A stretch of 64,000 nt of DNA from Pseudobdellovibrio exovorus JSS (GCF_000348725.1 NC_020813.1:372001-436000), one strand, 5' to 3'. Shown: positions 1 through 10,514, counted from the first letter of the stretch. The notes: generated by a model from the letters alone, not told the origin. Numbers and translations: made by a program.

Positions 1-1
1 C

Positions 2-826
2 GATACGACTTATCCTCAGCGCGAAACACCTTATCGTGTGCAAGCTCAGGCCTATGTTCCCAACAAAGCGAATGTGCCAGTTGTCTTTATGCTGCCGCCA
101 TTGGGGGGAAGTAATCAGCTGGATCGTGCGATGGCTATGGCCTTTTGCCGTAATAACATTGCTGCATTTGTTATTCTGAATGATTTTACGGGATTAGATA
201 GCAATACTCTGATGCCGGTTACAGATCATGATCATACACCTCGCCGTGTGGTGTCTGCGGTTAAGGGCGGAATTTTAGTAGCCCAAGCTTTCCCGAATAT
301 TAATACACGCAAAGTAGGATTGTTTGGTGCGAGCCTTGGGGGAATCTTAGGGTCCATCGCTTACGGAGTTATGCCTGAGGTGTCAGCGGCAACATTCATT
401 GTGAATGGTGGCGATGTTCCCAACACATTGGCCTATAGCGATCAACAGCCGATTATTCGCATTAAACGTGGACGTATGGCTGCCGAAAATTTAAAAAATG
501 AGGCGGAGTATGAACATTACCTCAATCAACATATCACTCTAGATCCGTTGCACTTTGCTCCGCTGATTGTGCCTGAAAGTATTAAGCTTTACTTATCCCG
601 CAATGACAAAGCTGTGCCATCAGCAAATCAAATGGCTTTCTATCGTGCGGTGGGCTCACCGAAAGAAACCGGATTTTACGCTGTAGATCATGGTTTAACG
701 ATCTTCGCTGTTTTGGGTATTGGTGATCAGAAGCAGGCGATTGCAAATTGGTTTCATGGACGATTCGCACAACCGAATCCACGAGACCTCTACACGGATA
801 GTGTCTACAGTTTAGACAACCCGTAA
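2..826 (+). CDS. alpha/beta hydrolase family protein, 5' end outside window
   Basis: The reading frame is open from the first bases of the window, so the true start lies upstream; the GTG at 38 is only an internal codon. The product has the layout of an alpha/beta hydrolase. A strand carrying VVFMLPPLGGS resembles the oxyanion-hole strand. The nucleophile elbow is GASLGG (Ser in GxSxGG). A late Asp lies in SRNDKAVPS and a His in DHGLTIF, which completes a plausible catalytic triad in the right order. The substrate cannot be told from sequence. It could be an esterase, a lipase or a dienelactone-hydrolase-like enzyme. Any signal peptide would be outside the window. Family assignment is fairly secure; function is unknown. 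Confidence 0.75.
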   Translation, partial: DTTYPQRETPYRVQAQAYVPNKANVPVVFMLPPLGGSNQLDRAMAMAFCRNNIAAFVILNDFTGLDSNTLMPVTDHDHTPRRVVSAVKGGILVAQAFPNINTRKVGLFGASLGGILGSIAYGVMPEVSAATFIVNGGDVPNTLAYSDQQPIIRIKRGRMAAENLKNEAEYEHYLNQHITLDPLHFAPLIVPESIKLYLSRNDKAVPSANQMAFYRAVGSPKETGFYAVDHGLTIFAVLGIGDQKQAIANWFHGRFAQPNPRDLYTDSVYSLDNP

Positions 827-853
827 AAAATTACAGTCCCCTTATCAGGTGAA

Positions 854-875
854 GGCCGAGGTGATAAACTCGGCC
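854..875 (+). promoter_or_regulatory. 7-bp hairpin just before the start codon at 878
   Basis: GGCCGAG and CTCGGCC form a perfect stem with an 8-base loop that ends two bases before the ATG. The only Shine-Dalgarno-like GAGGTGA runs from the 5' arm into the loop, so folding would hide part of it. No T-run follows, which argues against a terminator for the upstream gene. Confidence 0.35.
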
Positions 876-877
876 CC

Positions 878-1861
878 ATGCGTTTTGGGATTCTTTCTTT
901 TATTCTACTTTTAAGTTTAAGCACTCAAGCGGCTATATATAATTATGACTATTGGTGGCCACTAGAACTCACTCGCTATTTTCAGCAGGTCAATCGTAAA
1001 ACGCAGATGTCTCCACCGGCTTCTACAGGTGTAGCTGAAAAATGCGGTGGCATTTACACTCAAGCCATAGCTAAGGGCGAAATGGATGTTCGTTACGCTC
1101 TAGGATATTTCGATGATACACAGGGGAAAGAAGTTCATTTTGATGGACGCAACTATGGTCTGTCGCCAAGTTTAGACATCGCGGTTTTCCATGTGATTCG
1201 TGGTTTTATGAAACGCCCATGCGTGAATCAAGGCCAGCAGATTTGTGAGTTCGCCGAGTCCGGAAATCCAGAGCAAGGATTAGTGGTGCTATCTAAGACG
1301 ATTTTTTTAGATCAGCGCCCAGTCAATGTGAAAATGACACTGACTCATGCTTCGGCCTCTGAAAGTTTCACGGCGAATAAAGGAACGTTGGTAACACGTC
1401 AGTCTCAATTAACTCGTCAATCCGAGCAAAATTTCTTCGGAGCTTTAGGGCGGGCGGATATCGTATTTTATAATGGTCACTCGCGCAATGGAGGTGGACC
1501 TGATTTCAACCCACCGATCTTAAATCGCCAAAATAAAACCAATTACACAGGCCACTATGAAGTCAGACGTGATGGCATCAAACGCTTTTTAGATCTGATG
1601 GGGCAGTCTCGTAATCCTGATCAAGTTGTGGGTTTCTTTTCGTGTTATTCCCGTCGTCACTTTCACCGCGATATCATGCGTGTGAATCCGAATCAGAAGG
1701 TGATCCTTTCTGCGGATGAAATCGATTACTTGGATTCGTTATTGGCTTCGATGGGATATCTAGAGGGCTTTATGCAAGGTCGCTGCGGACAAGATCTCGC
1801 TGACTTTGCAAAACAAGGCGCTAAAATTCAAAATGGATTTCAAGGTTATAATTTACGCTAG
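878..1861 (+). CDS. secreted protein with clan-CD protease-like His/Cys motifs
   Basis: The product is 327 aa and begins with a clear signal peptide (about residues 1-18, cleavage after TQA), so it is exported. I do not recognise the family by name. Two blocks stand out. A hydrophobic strand leads into the GH pair of FYNGHSRNGGG (His about 201), and a second hydrophobic strand leads into FFSCYS (Cys about 256). That order and spacing is the signature of clan-CD cysteine peptidases such as caspases, gingipains and separase: strand-HG, then strand-[AS]C. Other cysteines (about 56, 115, 123) may form disulfides. The gene stands alone between a hydrolase and a convergent gene. The protease assignment is an inference. 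Confidence 0.6.
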   Translation: MRFGILSFILLLSLSTQAAIYNYDYWWPLELTRYFQQVNRKTQMSPPASTGVAEKCGGIYTQAIAKGEMDVRYALGYFDDTQGKEVHFDGRNYGLSPSLDIAVFHVIRGFMKRPCVNQGQQICEFAESGNPEQGLVVLSKTIFLDQRPVNVKMTLTHASASESFTANKGTLVTRQSQLTRQSEQNFFGALGRADIVFYNGHSRNGGGPDFNPPILNRQNKTNYTGHYEVRRDGIKRFLDLMGQSRNPDQVVGFFSCYSRRHFHRDIMRVNPNQKVILSADEIDYLDSLLASMGYLEGFMQGRCGQDLADFAKQGAKIQNGFQGYNLR

Positions 1862-1874
1862 TACGAGTAGATGA

Positions 1875-2477
1875 TTAGGCCGCGACATCTTCTTCGCTAT
1901 TGCTCGAGAAGATGCGATTAACGTCAATCAAAGAGGGAAAAACTAAAGCTTGCACACGAGGAATTTTCTGAGAAGCCTTGCGGACACCATTATTGTGCTC
2001 AGAAATTTTTGAGTTAATTTTTTCACTTAGATCGTACATGTCTTTAATCAGGCGTGCGATATCCAGCTCTGTTTTAAAATCCGAGCACATGAAATCGTTC
2101 TGAACATCGGGCATGTCTTCAGGCTCAGTGCCATTATCCATTTGTAAGTATTGAATAACCCTACGGCTCAAGTCGAAATAACTTTGGAAGTCAGCCCCTC
2201 TTTCAAAAGGATTATTGCACATGTCGTGTAAGGCCACATCGACAAGGTCACCTTGCGGAGGCGGCACGCGAAATGTCGCGCGTAAGATATTGGCTTTTTT
2301 CTTCACTTTAGACTTTAAAGATAGACGATACTGCGAAAGAAGCGCTTGCAAGTTTAAGATCTCTTGCTTGGCATTATTATGTTTATGCGCCCGTAGTGTT
2401 GAAACTACGAAAAAGACTGCTCCACCGATAAAGCTGAGCTTTAATATAGCGCTAAAGACATCAATCATGGCATCCAT
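1875..2477 (-). CDS. hypothetical single-pass membrane protein
   Basis: The product is 200 aa. An N-terminal hydrophobic helix (about residues 8-25) would anchor it in the inner membrane. The rest is soluble, mostly helical and rich in charged residues, with a probable coiled-coil stretch just after the anchor (about 30-65). I recognise no family. The gene converges with the secreted protein gene ending at 1861, leaving only 13 bases between stops. It appears monocistronic. The ATG at 2475-2477 gives the membrane helix its natural N-terminal position. Confidence 0.6.
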   Translation of the reverse strand: MDAMIDVFSAILKLSFIGGAVFFVVSTLRAHKHNNAKQEILNLQALLSQYRLSLKSKVKKKANILRATFRVPPPQGDLVDVALHDMCNNPFERGADFQSYFDLSRRVIQYLQMDNGTEPEDMPDVQNDFMCSDFKTELDIARLIKDMYDLSEKINSKISEHNNGVRKASQKIPRVQALVFPSLIDVNRIFSSNSEEDVAA

Positions 2478-2653
2478 ATATAAGTCCTATCGGATACTCA
2501 ATAGCAGTTCTTGAATGAATTTGGCCGCTCAAAATGAAACGAATTTTGGTCACTGTTTAAAAGTTTAACAGCAAAAAATCCATGTACGAAAATAAGACGA
2601 CATTTGAGGTCGGCGTATTTGCTGCAAATGCATTTTAATGCAGAGGAGCTTAT

Positions 2654-3805
2654 ATGAAGCATAAGTTAGTCACACAAGCTGTTTTAATGTTGAGTTTAGG
2701 TTTTTTGACGGCCTGTCCGCCAAACAACAGAAACGACAATAACAACTCGGCCGTTCAGCAAGGGCGAATCATGTCTCAAGATGCGAATTCGTTTTGTGAC
2801 CTTAATAATGGAACGCTGACCTGTTACGGAGTCAATCAGATGACAGGTAATCGCTGCTCGACTTTATCTAAGAGTTATAATCCCAATGATCGCATCAATC
2901 TATGCAGTCAGATTTATCAGTTGCGCTCTGAAAATTCATCTATGTCATTTGGTAATACAGGTTGTGTTGTCGATGGTGCTATCAATTCGACAATTGCACA
3001 ATATTGTGAAGGTGTTACAGATCAATGGGGTCAAAACTTACCCGGTTCCAATAATCCCATGGACCCTAACAATCCACAAAATCCAACAAACCCGATGAAT
3101 CCAAACCAACCGGGGATGGATATGGGATATGTTTCCCTTCAATGTGACTTTGAAGCGCAAAGAACTTCCAGCCGCCGTTGGTTCAATAGTAATGTGAGTA
3201 TTCCAAAAACAACGGCTTTGATCACGATGAGTTCTACTTCACAACAACGTGTAGATTTAAGAAGAAAGTTCTTAGGTTTAGATGTGGGTAAGTTTGGTAA
3301 TTTATCAATGACATATAAACCGGCTCGCGGTCAGTCGACAGATGCACAAATTGAATTGCGCAGCGAAGGCATGAAAGTCAGTGATGAAAGTGTACGTATC
3401 GTTAAGACGGGATCTGCAAGTCGTGGAGTGCAATTGGAAGCTTTAGCTGAAGGTTTATACATGAAGATTTCATGCCGTAACAGCAACCAAGCGCAGCCTC
3501 GTCAAGGTGGTTCGGCTCCTATCAATGGTCGCAATCTTGTATGCGTCGGAGAATCAAAAATTATTGGAACTCCTCGTGAAGAAATCGAATTCATCACACC
3601 ATTGAATTCAATTGCCAATGGTCAAGAGTTCCAAATTTCACAGGCAGTATCAGCTAAGTTAAATGGCAGTGATATCACTTACACAGCTGTTTTGGATCGC
3701 GATTTCGGTCCAACGCTTGTAACAACATCGTCTTTAAGATCAGCTGCAGTCTTGAAAGCCAATGACCGAGTGGCTCGTATCGACGTGACTTGTACTGTGC
3801 AATAG
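2654..3805 (+). CDS. putative lipoprotein with Asn/Pro-rich linker
   Basis: The product is 383 aa. A lipoprotein signal peptide ends in the lipobox LTAC (Cys 21), so the mature protein should be lipid-anchored. An Asn-rich start follows. The N-terminal third is Cys-containing. A low-complexity linker near residues 132-156 is built from repeated N-P pairs (PNNPQNPTNP). A larger C-terminal domain of likely beta character runs to the end, with paired cysteines that suggest periplasmic or surface disulfides. I recognise no family. A Shine-Dalgarno AGAGGAG lies 8 bases before the ATG. The gene is monocistronic and is followed by a strong terminator. Confidence 0.7.
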   Translation: MKHKLVTQAVLMLSLGFLTACPPNNRNDNNNSAVQQGRIMSQDANSFCDLNNGTLTCYGVNQMTGNRCSTLSKSYNPNDRINLCSQIYQLRSENSSMSFGNTGCVVDGAINSTIAQYCEGVTDQWGQNLPGSNNPMDPNNPQNPTNPMNPNQPGMDMGYVSLQCDFEAQRTSSRRWFNSNVSIPKTTALITMSSTSQQRVDLRRKFLGLDVGKFGNLSMTYKPARGQSTDAQIELRSEGMKVSDESVRIVKTGSASRGVQLEALAEGLYMKISCRNSNQAQPRQGGSAPINGRNLVCVGESKIIGTPREEIEFITPLNSIANGQEFQISQAVSAKLNGSDITYTAVLDRDFGPTLVTTSSLRSAAVLKANDRVARIDVTCTVQ

Positions 3806-3848
3806 TCAGCGCAGCAACACCCTAGAATAAAATTTAACTGAACAAAGA

Positions 3849-3879
3849 AAAAGGCAGCTTAAAGCTGCCTTTTTCTTTT
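3849..3879 (+). terminator. rho-independent terminator
   Basis: AGGCAGCTT and AAGCTGCCT form a 9-bp stem flanked by an A-run before it and a T-rich tail after it. It lies about 45 bases after the stop of the lipoprotein gene ending at 3805. The flanking A and T runs make it potentially bidirectional. Confidence 0.85.
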
Positions 3880-3986
3880 GATCGACTTTAGTCTGGCTGA
3901 AGCCTCTTTCGGAGGAGGAACAAAGGTAGAGGTAACCTAAATATGATGGTGTTTTGAAATGAGCTTATCTAAGATAGATCAAATTT

Positions 3987-4009
3987 CGATATGGCCGAGA
4001 GGCCTATCG
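3987..4009 (+). promoter_or_regulatory. 5' leader hairpin with GAGA tetraloop
   Basis: CGATA, then GGCC-GAGA-GGCC, then TATCG form a nested stem with one bulged T, capped by a GNRA-type loop. It ends about 10 bases before the AGAAGGAG Shine-Dalgarno of the gene at 4029. It may be an mRNA-stabilising leader or a binding site. The evidence is structural only. Confidence 0.35.
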
Positions 4010-4028
4010 ATTCCAGAAGGAGTAGAAA

Positions 4029-4835
4029 ATGAAAAAGGCATTCGCCATTACAATGTTGATATCTTTAGTGACAATGAATCCAGTGGCTCACGCTGAAGAA
4101 GCTGCTGTAGAAGATGTAACGGCCGCAGAAGACGTCACAGCGGACGAGGTGGCGATCAGTGAAGAGCCACAGGAGAACTGGGTTGAGTGCGGTCCTTCCT
4201 ATTTGAATTATGTGCGTGGTTTAGCTAAGCCCAAACAAAAGGCAGAACTAGAAAATTGGTGGATGATCTCAGATTCCGATTACCAGTCTATTCGTAATGA
4301 TGAGTTTCAATATGCAGAAGAAAAAACTAAAAAAGAAAAAGAATTTGCAGCGGCATTGGCCCAACCAGCAGGGCGTCAGTCGATTTTGGCTAAAGTAAAA
4401 TTTGGTACTTACGATATGAAGAAAAAGGGATTCCCTCTGGATATCCGTCTTGAAAATGGAACGCTTGAGGACCATTTCTCTGGCGGGATGGGTTTCGGTG
4501 GAGGTCTAGGTGGTCCTCCAAGTGCCTATGTCACAGGTTGCGCTATGAGAGTGGACTACAAGAAAAAAGATAGTATTCCAAATACAATCAAAATTAAGCC
4601 GACGAATTCAGCTAAATTAAAATTCCTAGCCGTTCCAGAGGAGTTTGCCCGTCAAATCACTACTGATTTGGGAAGTTCACGAGTGAAAACAGTTTTACTT
4701 AGATTTGATCCGAAGCAAACTCAGCTTGTGAAAAAAAGTCTAGGTACAATTAAGTTGAGCGAACTTGTTGTCAGTGCAGAGATTAAAGAAATCGAAGTTC
4801 AACAAAATGACGAAAAGAAGGTCTTCACTTTTTAA
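4029..4835 (+). CDS. secreted hypothetical protein
   Basis: The product is 268 aa with a signal peptide cleaved near AHA (about residue 22). The mature N-terminus is acidic (repeated E-D-V-T-A units). A Gly-rich loop lies near residues 151-162 (GGMGFGGGLGG). The rest is Lys-rich and probably beta-structured. I recognise no family. A strong Shine-Dalgarno AGAAGGAG precedes the ATG. It lies upstream of mreB in the same direction. About 100 bases separate the two and include an inverted repeat (GCCGACT at 4854, AGTCGGC at 4876) with no T-run, so they may or may not be co-transcribed. Confidence 0.7.
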   Translation: MKKAFAITMLISLVTMNPVAHAEEAAVEDVTAAEDVTADEVAISEEPQENWVECGPSYLNYVRGLAKPKQKAELENWWMISDSDYQSIRNDEFQYAEEKTKKEKEFAAALAQPAGRQSILAKVKFGTYDMKKKGFPLDIRLENGTLEDHFSGGMGFGGGLGGPPSAYVTGCAMRVDYKKKDSIPNTIKIKPTNSAKLKFLAVPEEFARQITTDLGSSRVKTVLLRFDPKQTQLVKKSLGTIKLSELVVSAEIKEIEVQQNDEKKVFTF

Positions 4836-4918
4836 GCTGGGCAGGTCGAGGCGCCGACTCTGAGGTTGTCCAGAAGTCGGCTTGCGTTAAATATCTGCAT
4901 TGACTCTGCTTTTCATAG

Positions 4919-5983
<1,065 letters not shown>

Positions 5984-5992
5984 TATTTGAAT

Positions 5993-7390
5993 ATGTTTAC
6001 TTCGACGGATAGTCGACTCTGGTTGGCAGTTCATTTATTGTACCCTCATGCGTCTCAGGCATTTGATATTTATCAGGGTATCGTTCAGCAATCAGAGAGT
6101 CTGATCAACCAAAACAAAAAAGAGGCTATTTTTGCCAAACTGGTTCAGGTGATGGAGCGCATCCCACCTGTCAGTTCAAATTTGGCTTTTCAAGAGTTTG
6201 AGTTTGATCAGATCGATCAATGGAAAGTTATTTATAAAAACTCTCAAAAAAAACAACTGGTGATTTTTGTTGGTGTGTTGATCTTCGAAATGAAGATGCT
6301 CGAGATCGCTCCGCTGTTGAAGTTATCTCCGGATAAAGCTCAGTTTTTATTCCATCAGGTTTTTAAGAAATTAGCGCAAAACAGTTCTAAGCTGAAGTAC
6401 AACGAACAGTTAAACTTCAAAAAACAAAACGATTTAAAAATTTCTTATCTGTATACCTACGAAAATTTAATTGAATACTGTTTGGGACTTCTTTCTGAAG
6501 AAGACCATGAAAAAGTACGGGCTGGTCTTGAGCTTTACCCAATCCTACAAGTTACAAAAGAAGAGTACAGTCGCATTATCAATCAAATACAGAATTTGAA
6601 AGTGCAACGTACAGGCGAAGCGAAGGCGCGTAAAGGAAACGGAACTGATGCTTTAGCAAATGAAGCGGCAACGCGTGACTCGCGTCTTTTTTATAAAAAG
6701 AAAAGAACTTGGGTGGCACTTGCGGCTATTTTATGTGGCGTTACAGTTGTTGGCATTCTTCAATACACCGGTGTACTTCCTTACTTGCAAAATCGCGAGC
6801 AGACCCTAGTTATCGGTGCATTAGATAAACGATCTGAAACTCCGGTTCCAGATCATCCTGAGATTGCTCAGGGGTCTGTGCCTGAAGAAGCTCCGCCTTC
6901 GGAAATTCCTTCCGAAGAGGCCAATCTAAGCGAATTACCACCAGAAACTGTGGCGGAAGTAACGCCGAATGAAGTCCCTCCAGTTATCGCGGCAACACCG
7001 AAACCCAGTGAGCCTGTTGTCAGCACACCTCCAGTTTCGACTCCAGCCGCATCAACGCCAGTAGCGTCTGTGGCGGCAGAAGAGAGTCTTCCTAGCGAAG
7101 CGGGTGGATTATTTAGAGGTCACCTGATTGTTGATGATGTGGACACAGCCAACTCGCAGTTGATGCAGCAGTTGCAAAAATTGGGTGCGACAAAAGCCGG
7201 TGAAGTGGCTCTGGGTTGGAAAAAATCTGAAAAAGTGGCGTATTATCACTACGTCATTCCTGAAAAAAGCATCGCCGAAGCCAATAGCAGCTTTCGCCGA
7301 CTGGGTAAGTTAGTTTTAAAATTTGAAAAACATCCGCGCTCTATTCCGGCGGGCAGCAGACGCTTTATTATCGAAGTCGAGCAAAAATAG
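5993..7390 (+). CDS. single-pass membrane protein, sigma/anti-sigma-like layout, unknown function
   Basis: The product is about 465 aa. The ATG at 5993 is preferred; an in-frame TTG at 5987 is also possible, and neither has a clear Shine-Dalgarno. The N-terminal 235 residues are cytoplasmic and helical. The part near residues 100-130 (EIAPLLKLSPDKAQ) resembles a sigma region-4 helix-turn-helix, and the part near 157-190 resembles the helical segment of anti-sigma factors, without zinc ligands. One membrane helix spans about 241-261. A Pro/Glu/Thr-rich linker (about 280-360) leads to a folded C-terminal domain outside the membrane. It is translationally coupled to the histidine kinase gene (stop and start share a base). 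The sigma-like reading is weak. Confidence 0.55.
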   Translation: MFTSTDSRLWLAVHLLYPHASQAFDIYQGIVQQSESLINQNKKEAIFAKLVQVMERIPPVSSNLAFQEFEFDQIDQWKVIYKNSQKKQLVIFVGVLIFEMKMLEIAPLLKLSPDKAQFLFHQVFKKLAQNSSKLKYNEQLNFKKQNDLKISYLYTYENLIEYCLGLLSEEDHEKVRAGLELYPILQVTKEEYSRIINQIQNLKVQRTGEAKARKGNGTDALANEAATRDSRLFYKKKRTWVALAAILCGVTVVGILQYTGVLPYLQNREQTLVIGALDKRSETPVPDHPEIAQGSVPEEAPPSEIPSEEANLSELPPETVAEVTPNEVPPVIAATPKPSEPVVSTPPVSTPAASTPVASVAAEESLPSEAGGLFRGHLIVDDVDTANSQLMQQLQKLGATKAGEVALGWKKSEKVAYYHYVIPEKSIAEANSSFRRLGKLVLKFEKHPRSIPAGSRRFIIEVEQK

Positions 7391-9381
7391 TGAAGATTAA
7401 GAATCCATTTCGGTTTTCATCTTTAAGATCAGTATTGATCACATGGTTTTTTGTATTTTCTATTCTGCCGTTGGTTTTAATTTCATGGTATTCGTTACGG
7501 CAATTTCAGCAGGCTATTGAAAGTGAACAATTGCAGCGACTTCAATCCAACGGACGAGAAGTGGCTGTCATTGTTTCGGATTACTATCAACAACTTAAAA
7601 ACAATCAAGAAGCCTTGGCCAGTTCAAGTCAATTTGTTGAAGCTTTAGTGCAATCCAATCGTAGATTTTTAAAAGACTTTTCTTATGCAGGGCTCAGCTT
7701 AAGTTTTCTAAATTCAGCTTCTTTGTATTCACCAAGCGGGCAAAAGTTACTCATTTTAAATCGTGATCGTCAGAACAACCTGCAATCACAATTTATCTTT
7801 TCAGAAGACCAAGTCCTACGTGAAGATGAAGTAAAACACTTAGCAAATCAAGACGAACTCGGCACCGTTGTCGAAAGCAATACGGACGGATTAACGCTGG
7901 TGTTACTTAGTAAGTTTAAAAACACAGAAGGTGAAATCCAAGGCTATATAGAACAGCGAATAGATTTGAAATCACTGTTTCTTATGCGAGTTAAAAATAA
8001 AATCAAGTCTGAGCTTTTCTTATTAGATAATTCGCAGAATAAAATTTTGGCATCGACATTCTATTTGCCGAATGCAGATATTCGCTCTTTGGTGCAACAG
8101 GGGCAATCGTTGCATGACGAAGACCAAATTTTAAATATCAAAAGCCAAGACACGCCCTACGGATTTATTATACAGCCACTGCTGTGGGATAAGTCGGTCT
8201 TTTTTCTGGGTATTGGTATGAGCAAAAAAGGCTCCTTAGAAGTTCTACAAAATATTAATGTGGCCTTCATCGGTGTCATCAGTTTAGTGGCGCTGTTCCT
8301 GATTATCACAATCGTGATTAGCACCACCGTGTTATTGCGGCCGATTAATGAATTGATTGATGGTTTGCAGGCATTTGATAAGACAGAAAAACCAATTCAA
8401 TTGGCAGTTAAAAACAAAACAGAAATCGGCAGATTGACCCGCACGTTTAATCAGATGAGCTATAAAATTTATCGAGCGAAACATGACTTGCGAAAGAAAA
8501 TCAAAGAGCTCGAAAAAGCGAACCTGAACTTGAAAGCGGCTCAGGCGAAGTTAGTGCATTCGGCTAAGATGACCAGCCTAGGGCAACTGGTAGCAGGGGT
8601 GGCGCACGAATTGAATAATCCGATTGGTTTTATCTACAGTAACACAGGACATTTAAAAGATTATTCCCAGAAATTATTTAAGATCATTGATGAGATCGAA
8701 CAGAATCCAGAAAAGATTAACGAGATCAAGCAGGCTTACGATTATGAGTATATTAAAAAAGATTTGCCCTTACTGATCCGTTCGTGTGAAGACGGAGCCC
8801 AGCGCACACGAGACATCGTTGTGGGACTACGGAACTTCTCTAGATTGGATGAATCGCAATTAAAAGAGGTTGATTTACGTGAAGCCCTCGATACCACTTT
8901 AGAAATTCTCGGTGGAGAAATTAAGAACCGAATCAAAATTATCAAGAACTACGAAACAGTTCCACCGATATGGTGTTATGCTTCGCAGATCAATCAAGTT
9001 CTAGTGAATATATTAGCCAATGCGGCTCAGGCCATAGAGGGAAATGGACGCATTTGGATTCACCTGAGCGCCCAGAAAGCGACTCCGGAAAAACCTCGTC
9101 ATATACGCCTATCGATTCAAGACAGTGGGGCTGGAATTCCTCGTGAAGTCGTAGAGAAAATTTTCGAGCCGTTTTTTACGACAAAAGATGTGGGGCAGGG
9201 AACAGGATTAGGGCTGAGTATTTCCTATGGAATCGTACAAAATCATGGTGGCGACATCCAAGTGAAGTCCCAGCAAGGTAAAGGGACTGAGTTCATTGTG
9301 ACTCTTCCTTTAAGGCCACCTCAAACGAAACCGCCTTCGGCGCGTCTCAAAATGGGAAAAGACGACAAAACTAAGTTTTAG
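7390..9381 (+). CDS. membrane sensor histidine kinase
   Basis: The product is 663 aa. TM1 spans about 15-31, followed by a large periplasmic sensor region of some 260 residues (Cache-like by layout) and TM2 (about 293-315). A HAMP segment (about 316-370) and a coiled coil lead to the HisKA domain with His 406 in AHELNNP. The HATPase domain has the N box [14 protein letters not shown], the G1 box DSGAGIP, an F box and the G2 box GTGLGLSI. The HELNNP type groups it with NtrB/ZraS-like kinases. The GTG start overlaps the upstream stop by one base. No response regulator is adjacent; the nearest encoded one is at 21729. It is probably co-expressed with mreB. Confidence 0.93.
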   Translation: MKIKNPFRFSSLRSVLITWFFVFSILPLVLISWYSLRQFQQAIESEQLQRLQSNGREVAVIVSDYYQQLKNNQEALASSSQFVEALVQSNRRFLKDFSYAGLSLSFLNSASLYSPSGQKLLILNRDRQNNLQSQFIFSEDQVLREDEVKHLANQDELGTVVESNTDGLTLVLLSKFKNTEGEIQGYIEQRIDLKSLFLMRVKNKIKSELFLLDNSQNKILASTFYLPNADIRSLVQQGQSLHDEDQILNIKSQDTPYGFIIQPLLWDKSVFFLGIGMSKKGSLEVLQNINVAFIGVISLVALFLIITIVISTTVLLRPINELIDGLQAFDKTEKPIQLAVKNKTEIGRLTRTFNQMSYKIYRAKHDLRKKIKELEKANLNLKAAQAKLVHSAKMTSLGQLVAGVAHELNNPIGFIYSNTGHLKDYSQKLFKIIDEIEQNPEKINEIKQAYDYEYIKKDLPLLIRSCEDGAQRTRDIVVGLRNFSRLDESQLKEVDLREALDTTLEILGGEIKNRIKIIKNYETVPPIWCYASQINQVLVNILANAAQAIEGNGRIWIHLSAQKATPEKPRHIRLSIQDSGAGIPREVVEKIFEPFFTTKDVGQGTGLGLSISYGIVQNHGGDIQVKSQQGKGTEFIVTLPLRPPQTKPPSARLKMGKDDKTKF

Positions 9382-9406
9382 GTCAAATTCTTCCGATAAG
9401 TTCACA

Positions 9407-10003
9407 GTGAAACAGATCAGTGAGTTTTTAAACTATATTATTGCACTGATGGTGGTCGTGATGGCCGGCGCTTTTTATCATTTTCACACAAGCTCAAAGG
9501 CCCCATCCGAAGTCAACGATCTATCCAGCCATCAAGCAAGCAAGAAGCCAGCTTCACAGAACTTGAGTTCTGCGGAAGAGGATAAAATTGTAAATAAATA
9601 CCTACAAGAAGCCTCTAAAGAATTAGAGCGTCAAAAAATGATTTCGGACCGAAATTTACGTGAGGCTCAACGTAAATTAGCAGAGCTAGAGCGAGCTAAA
9701 AAATTAAAAGAGCAAAAAGAAATCGAAAGTATTCCACTGGAACGTCAAATCTGGAAAGAGCCGCAACGTGAAACCGCGGTCGAGATTCTAGATGGCGAAA
9801 TAAGTCAGTTACAACAGCAAATTCGCACGATTGATCGTCAGCAAAAAAAAGCTGCGGATGATTTTGTTGAAAATGCGCGACAAGAGGGATACCACGTCGA
9901 GGTTTCTGACGATATGGAAGTGACGAATGCCACACCTATCCGTAATCGAAAACCTTCACAAGAAGATGACGAAGATTCAATCGAAGTGTATCCGTCAGAT
10001 TAA
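9407..10003 (+). CDS. membrane-anchored coiled-coil protein
   Basis: The product is 198 aa from a GTG start. An N-terminal membrane helix (about residues 8-25) is followed by a Ser-rich stretch, then a long charged coiled coil (about 55-105, rich in E/K/L/Q), a second helical segment (about 125-150) and an acidic tail. It has no recognised domain. It lies 25 bases after the histidine kinase gene in the same direction and is probably the last gene of the mreB-proximal transcript. Its 3' end overlaps the convergent RadC-like gene by 9 bases. A structural or scaffold role in the envelope is possible but not shown. Confidence 0.6.
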   Translation: MKQISEFLNYIIALMVVVMAGAFYHFHTSSKAPSEVNDLSSHQASKKPASQNLSSAEEDKIVNKYLQEASKELERQKMISDRNLREAQRKLAELERAKKLKEQKEIESIPLERQIWKEPQRETAVEILDGEISQLQQQIRTIDRQQKKAADDFVENARQEGYHVEVSDDMEVTNATPIRNRKPSQEDDEDSIEVYPSD

Positions 10004-10372
10004 GTTATTCTCTTTGAAACTGAAGTAATTCTTATCTGTAAAAATAATATGATCTAAAATGGGCAGCTGTAGAAGGTGCCCTTTTTTTATCAACTGTTGA
10101 GTCATGCGGATATCTGCAGGTGTTGGTTGCACGTTTAAGCTGGGGTGATTGTGCGCTAAAACCAGAGCCTGTGCGTCGAGTAATAGGGCACTTTTGAAAA
10201 TCTTCTGCGGCTTAACAAGACAAAAGTTTGGCTGTCCTGTGGCCATCCGCTGAATAGCGATAAACTCCAATGCCGAGTCTAGGTAAATGACCCAAAAACT
10301 TTCGTTACTTTTTTGAAACAGGTGGCGCAATAAAAGAAAATAAAAAGAGGCACAGGGTGAAATCGACATCAT
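9995..10372 (-). CDS. RadC-family JAMM-domain protein, short form
   Basis: The product is about 125 aa (ATG at 10372; an upstream TTG at 10387 is in frame). It matches the C-terminal JAB/MPN (RadC) domain: the conserved Glu strand LEFIAI, the zinc-binding AHNHPS followed by TPAD, and the RadC tail segment LDHIIFTD. The usual N-terminal helix-hairpin-helix half of RadC is absent, so only the metalloprotease-like domain is encoded. RadC proteins are often linked to mobile DNA and natural transformation, but their reaction is unclear. It is convergent with the coiled-coil gene on its left. Confidence 0.85.
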   Translation of the reverse strand: MMSISPCASFYFLLLRHLFQKSNESFWVIYLDSALEFIAIQRMATGQPNFCLVKPQKIFKSALLLDAQALVLAHNHPSLNVQPTPADIRMTQQLIKKGHLLQLPILDHIIFTDKNYFSFKENNLI

Positions 10373-10514
10373 GTAGCTGCTGTGCAATATCTGGTTAAAT
10401 CGTATCTGTGGAAATTGGTGTGGGGATTTACATTGTGCTCCATAAACCGGATAAAAGGCCGCTTCTCGTTTCAGTATAAATCGAATACAGTGGAGTATAT
10501 TAAAGGAGATCGAA

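Noticed and set aside
4854-4882. Inverted repeat before mreB as a terminator
   Set aside because: The 7-bp stem has a long loop and no T-run; it is noted only as a possible weak element.
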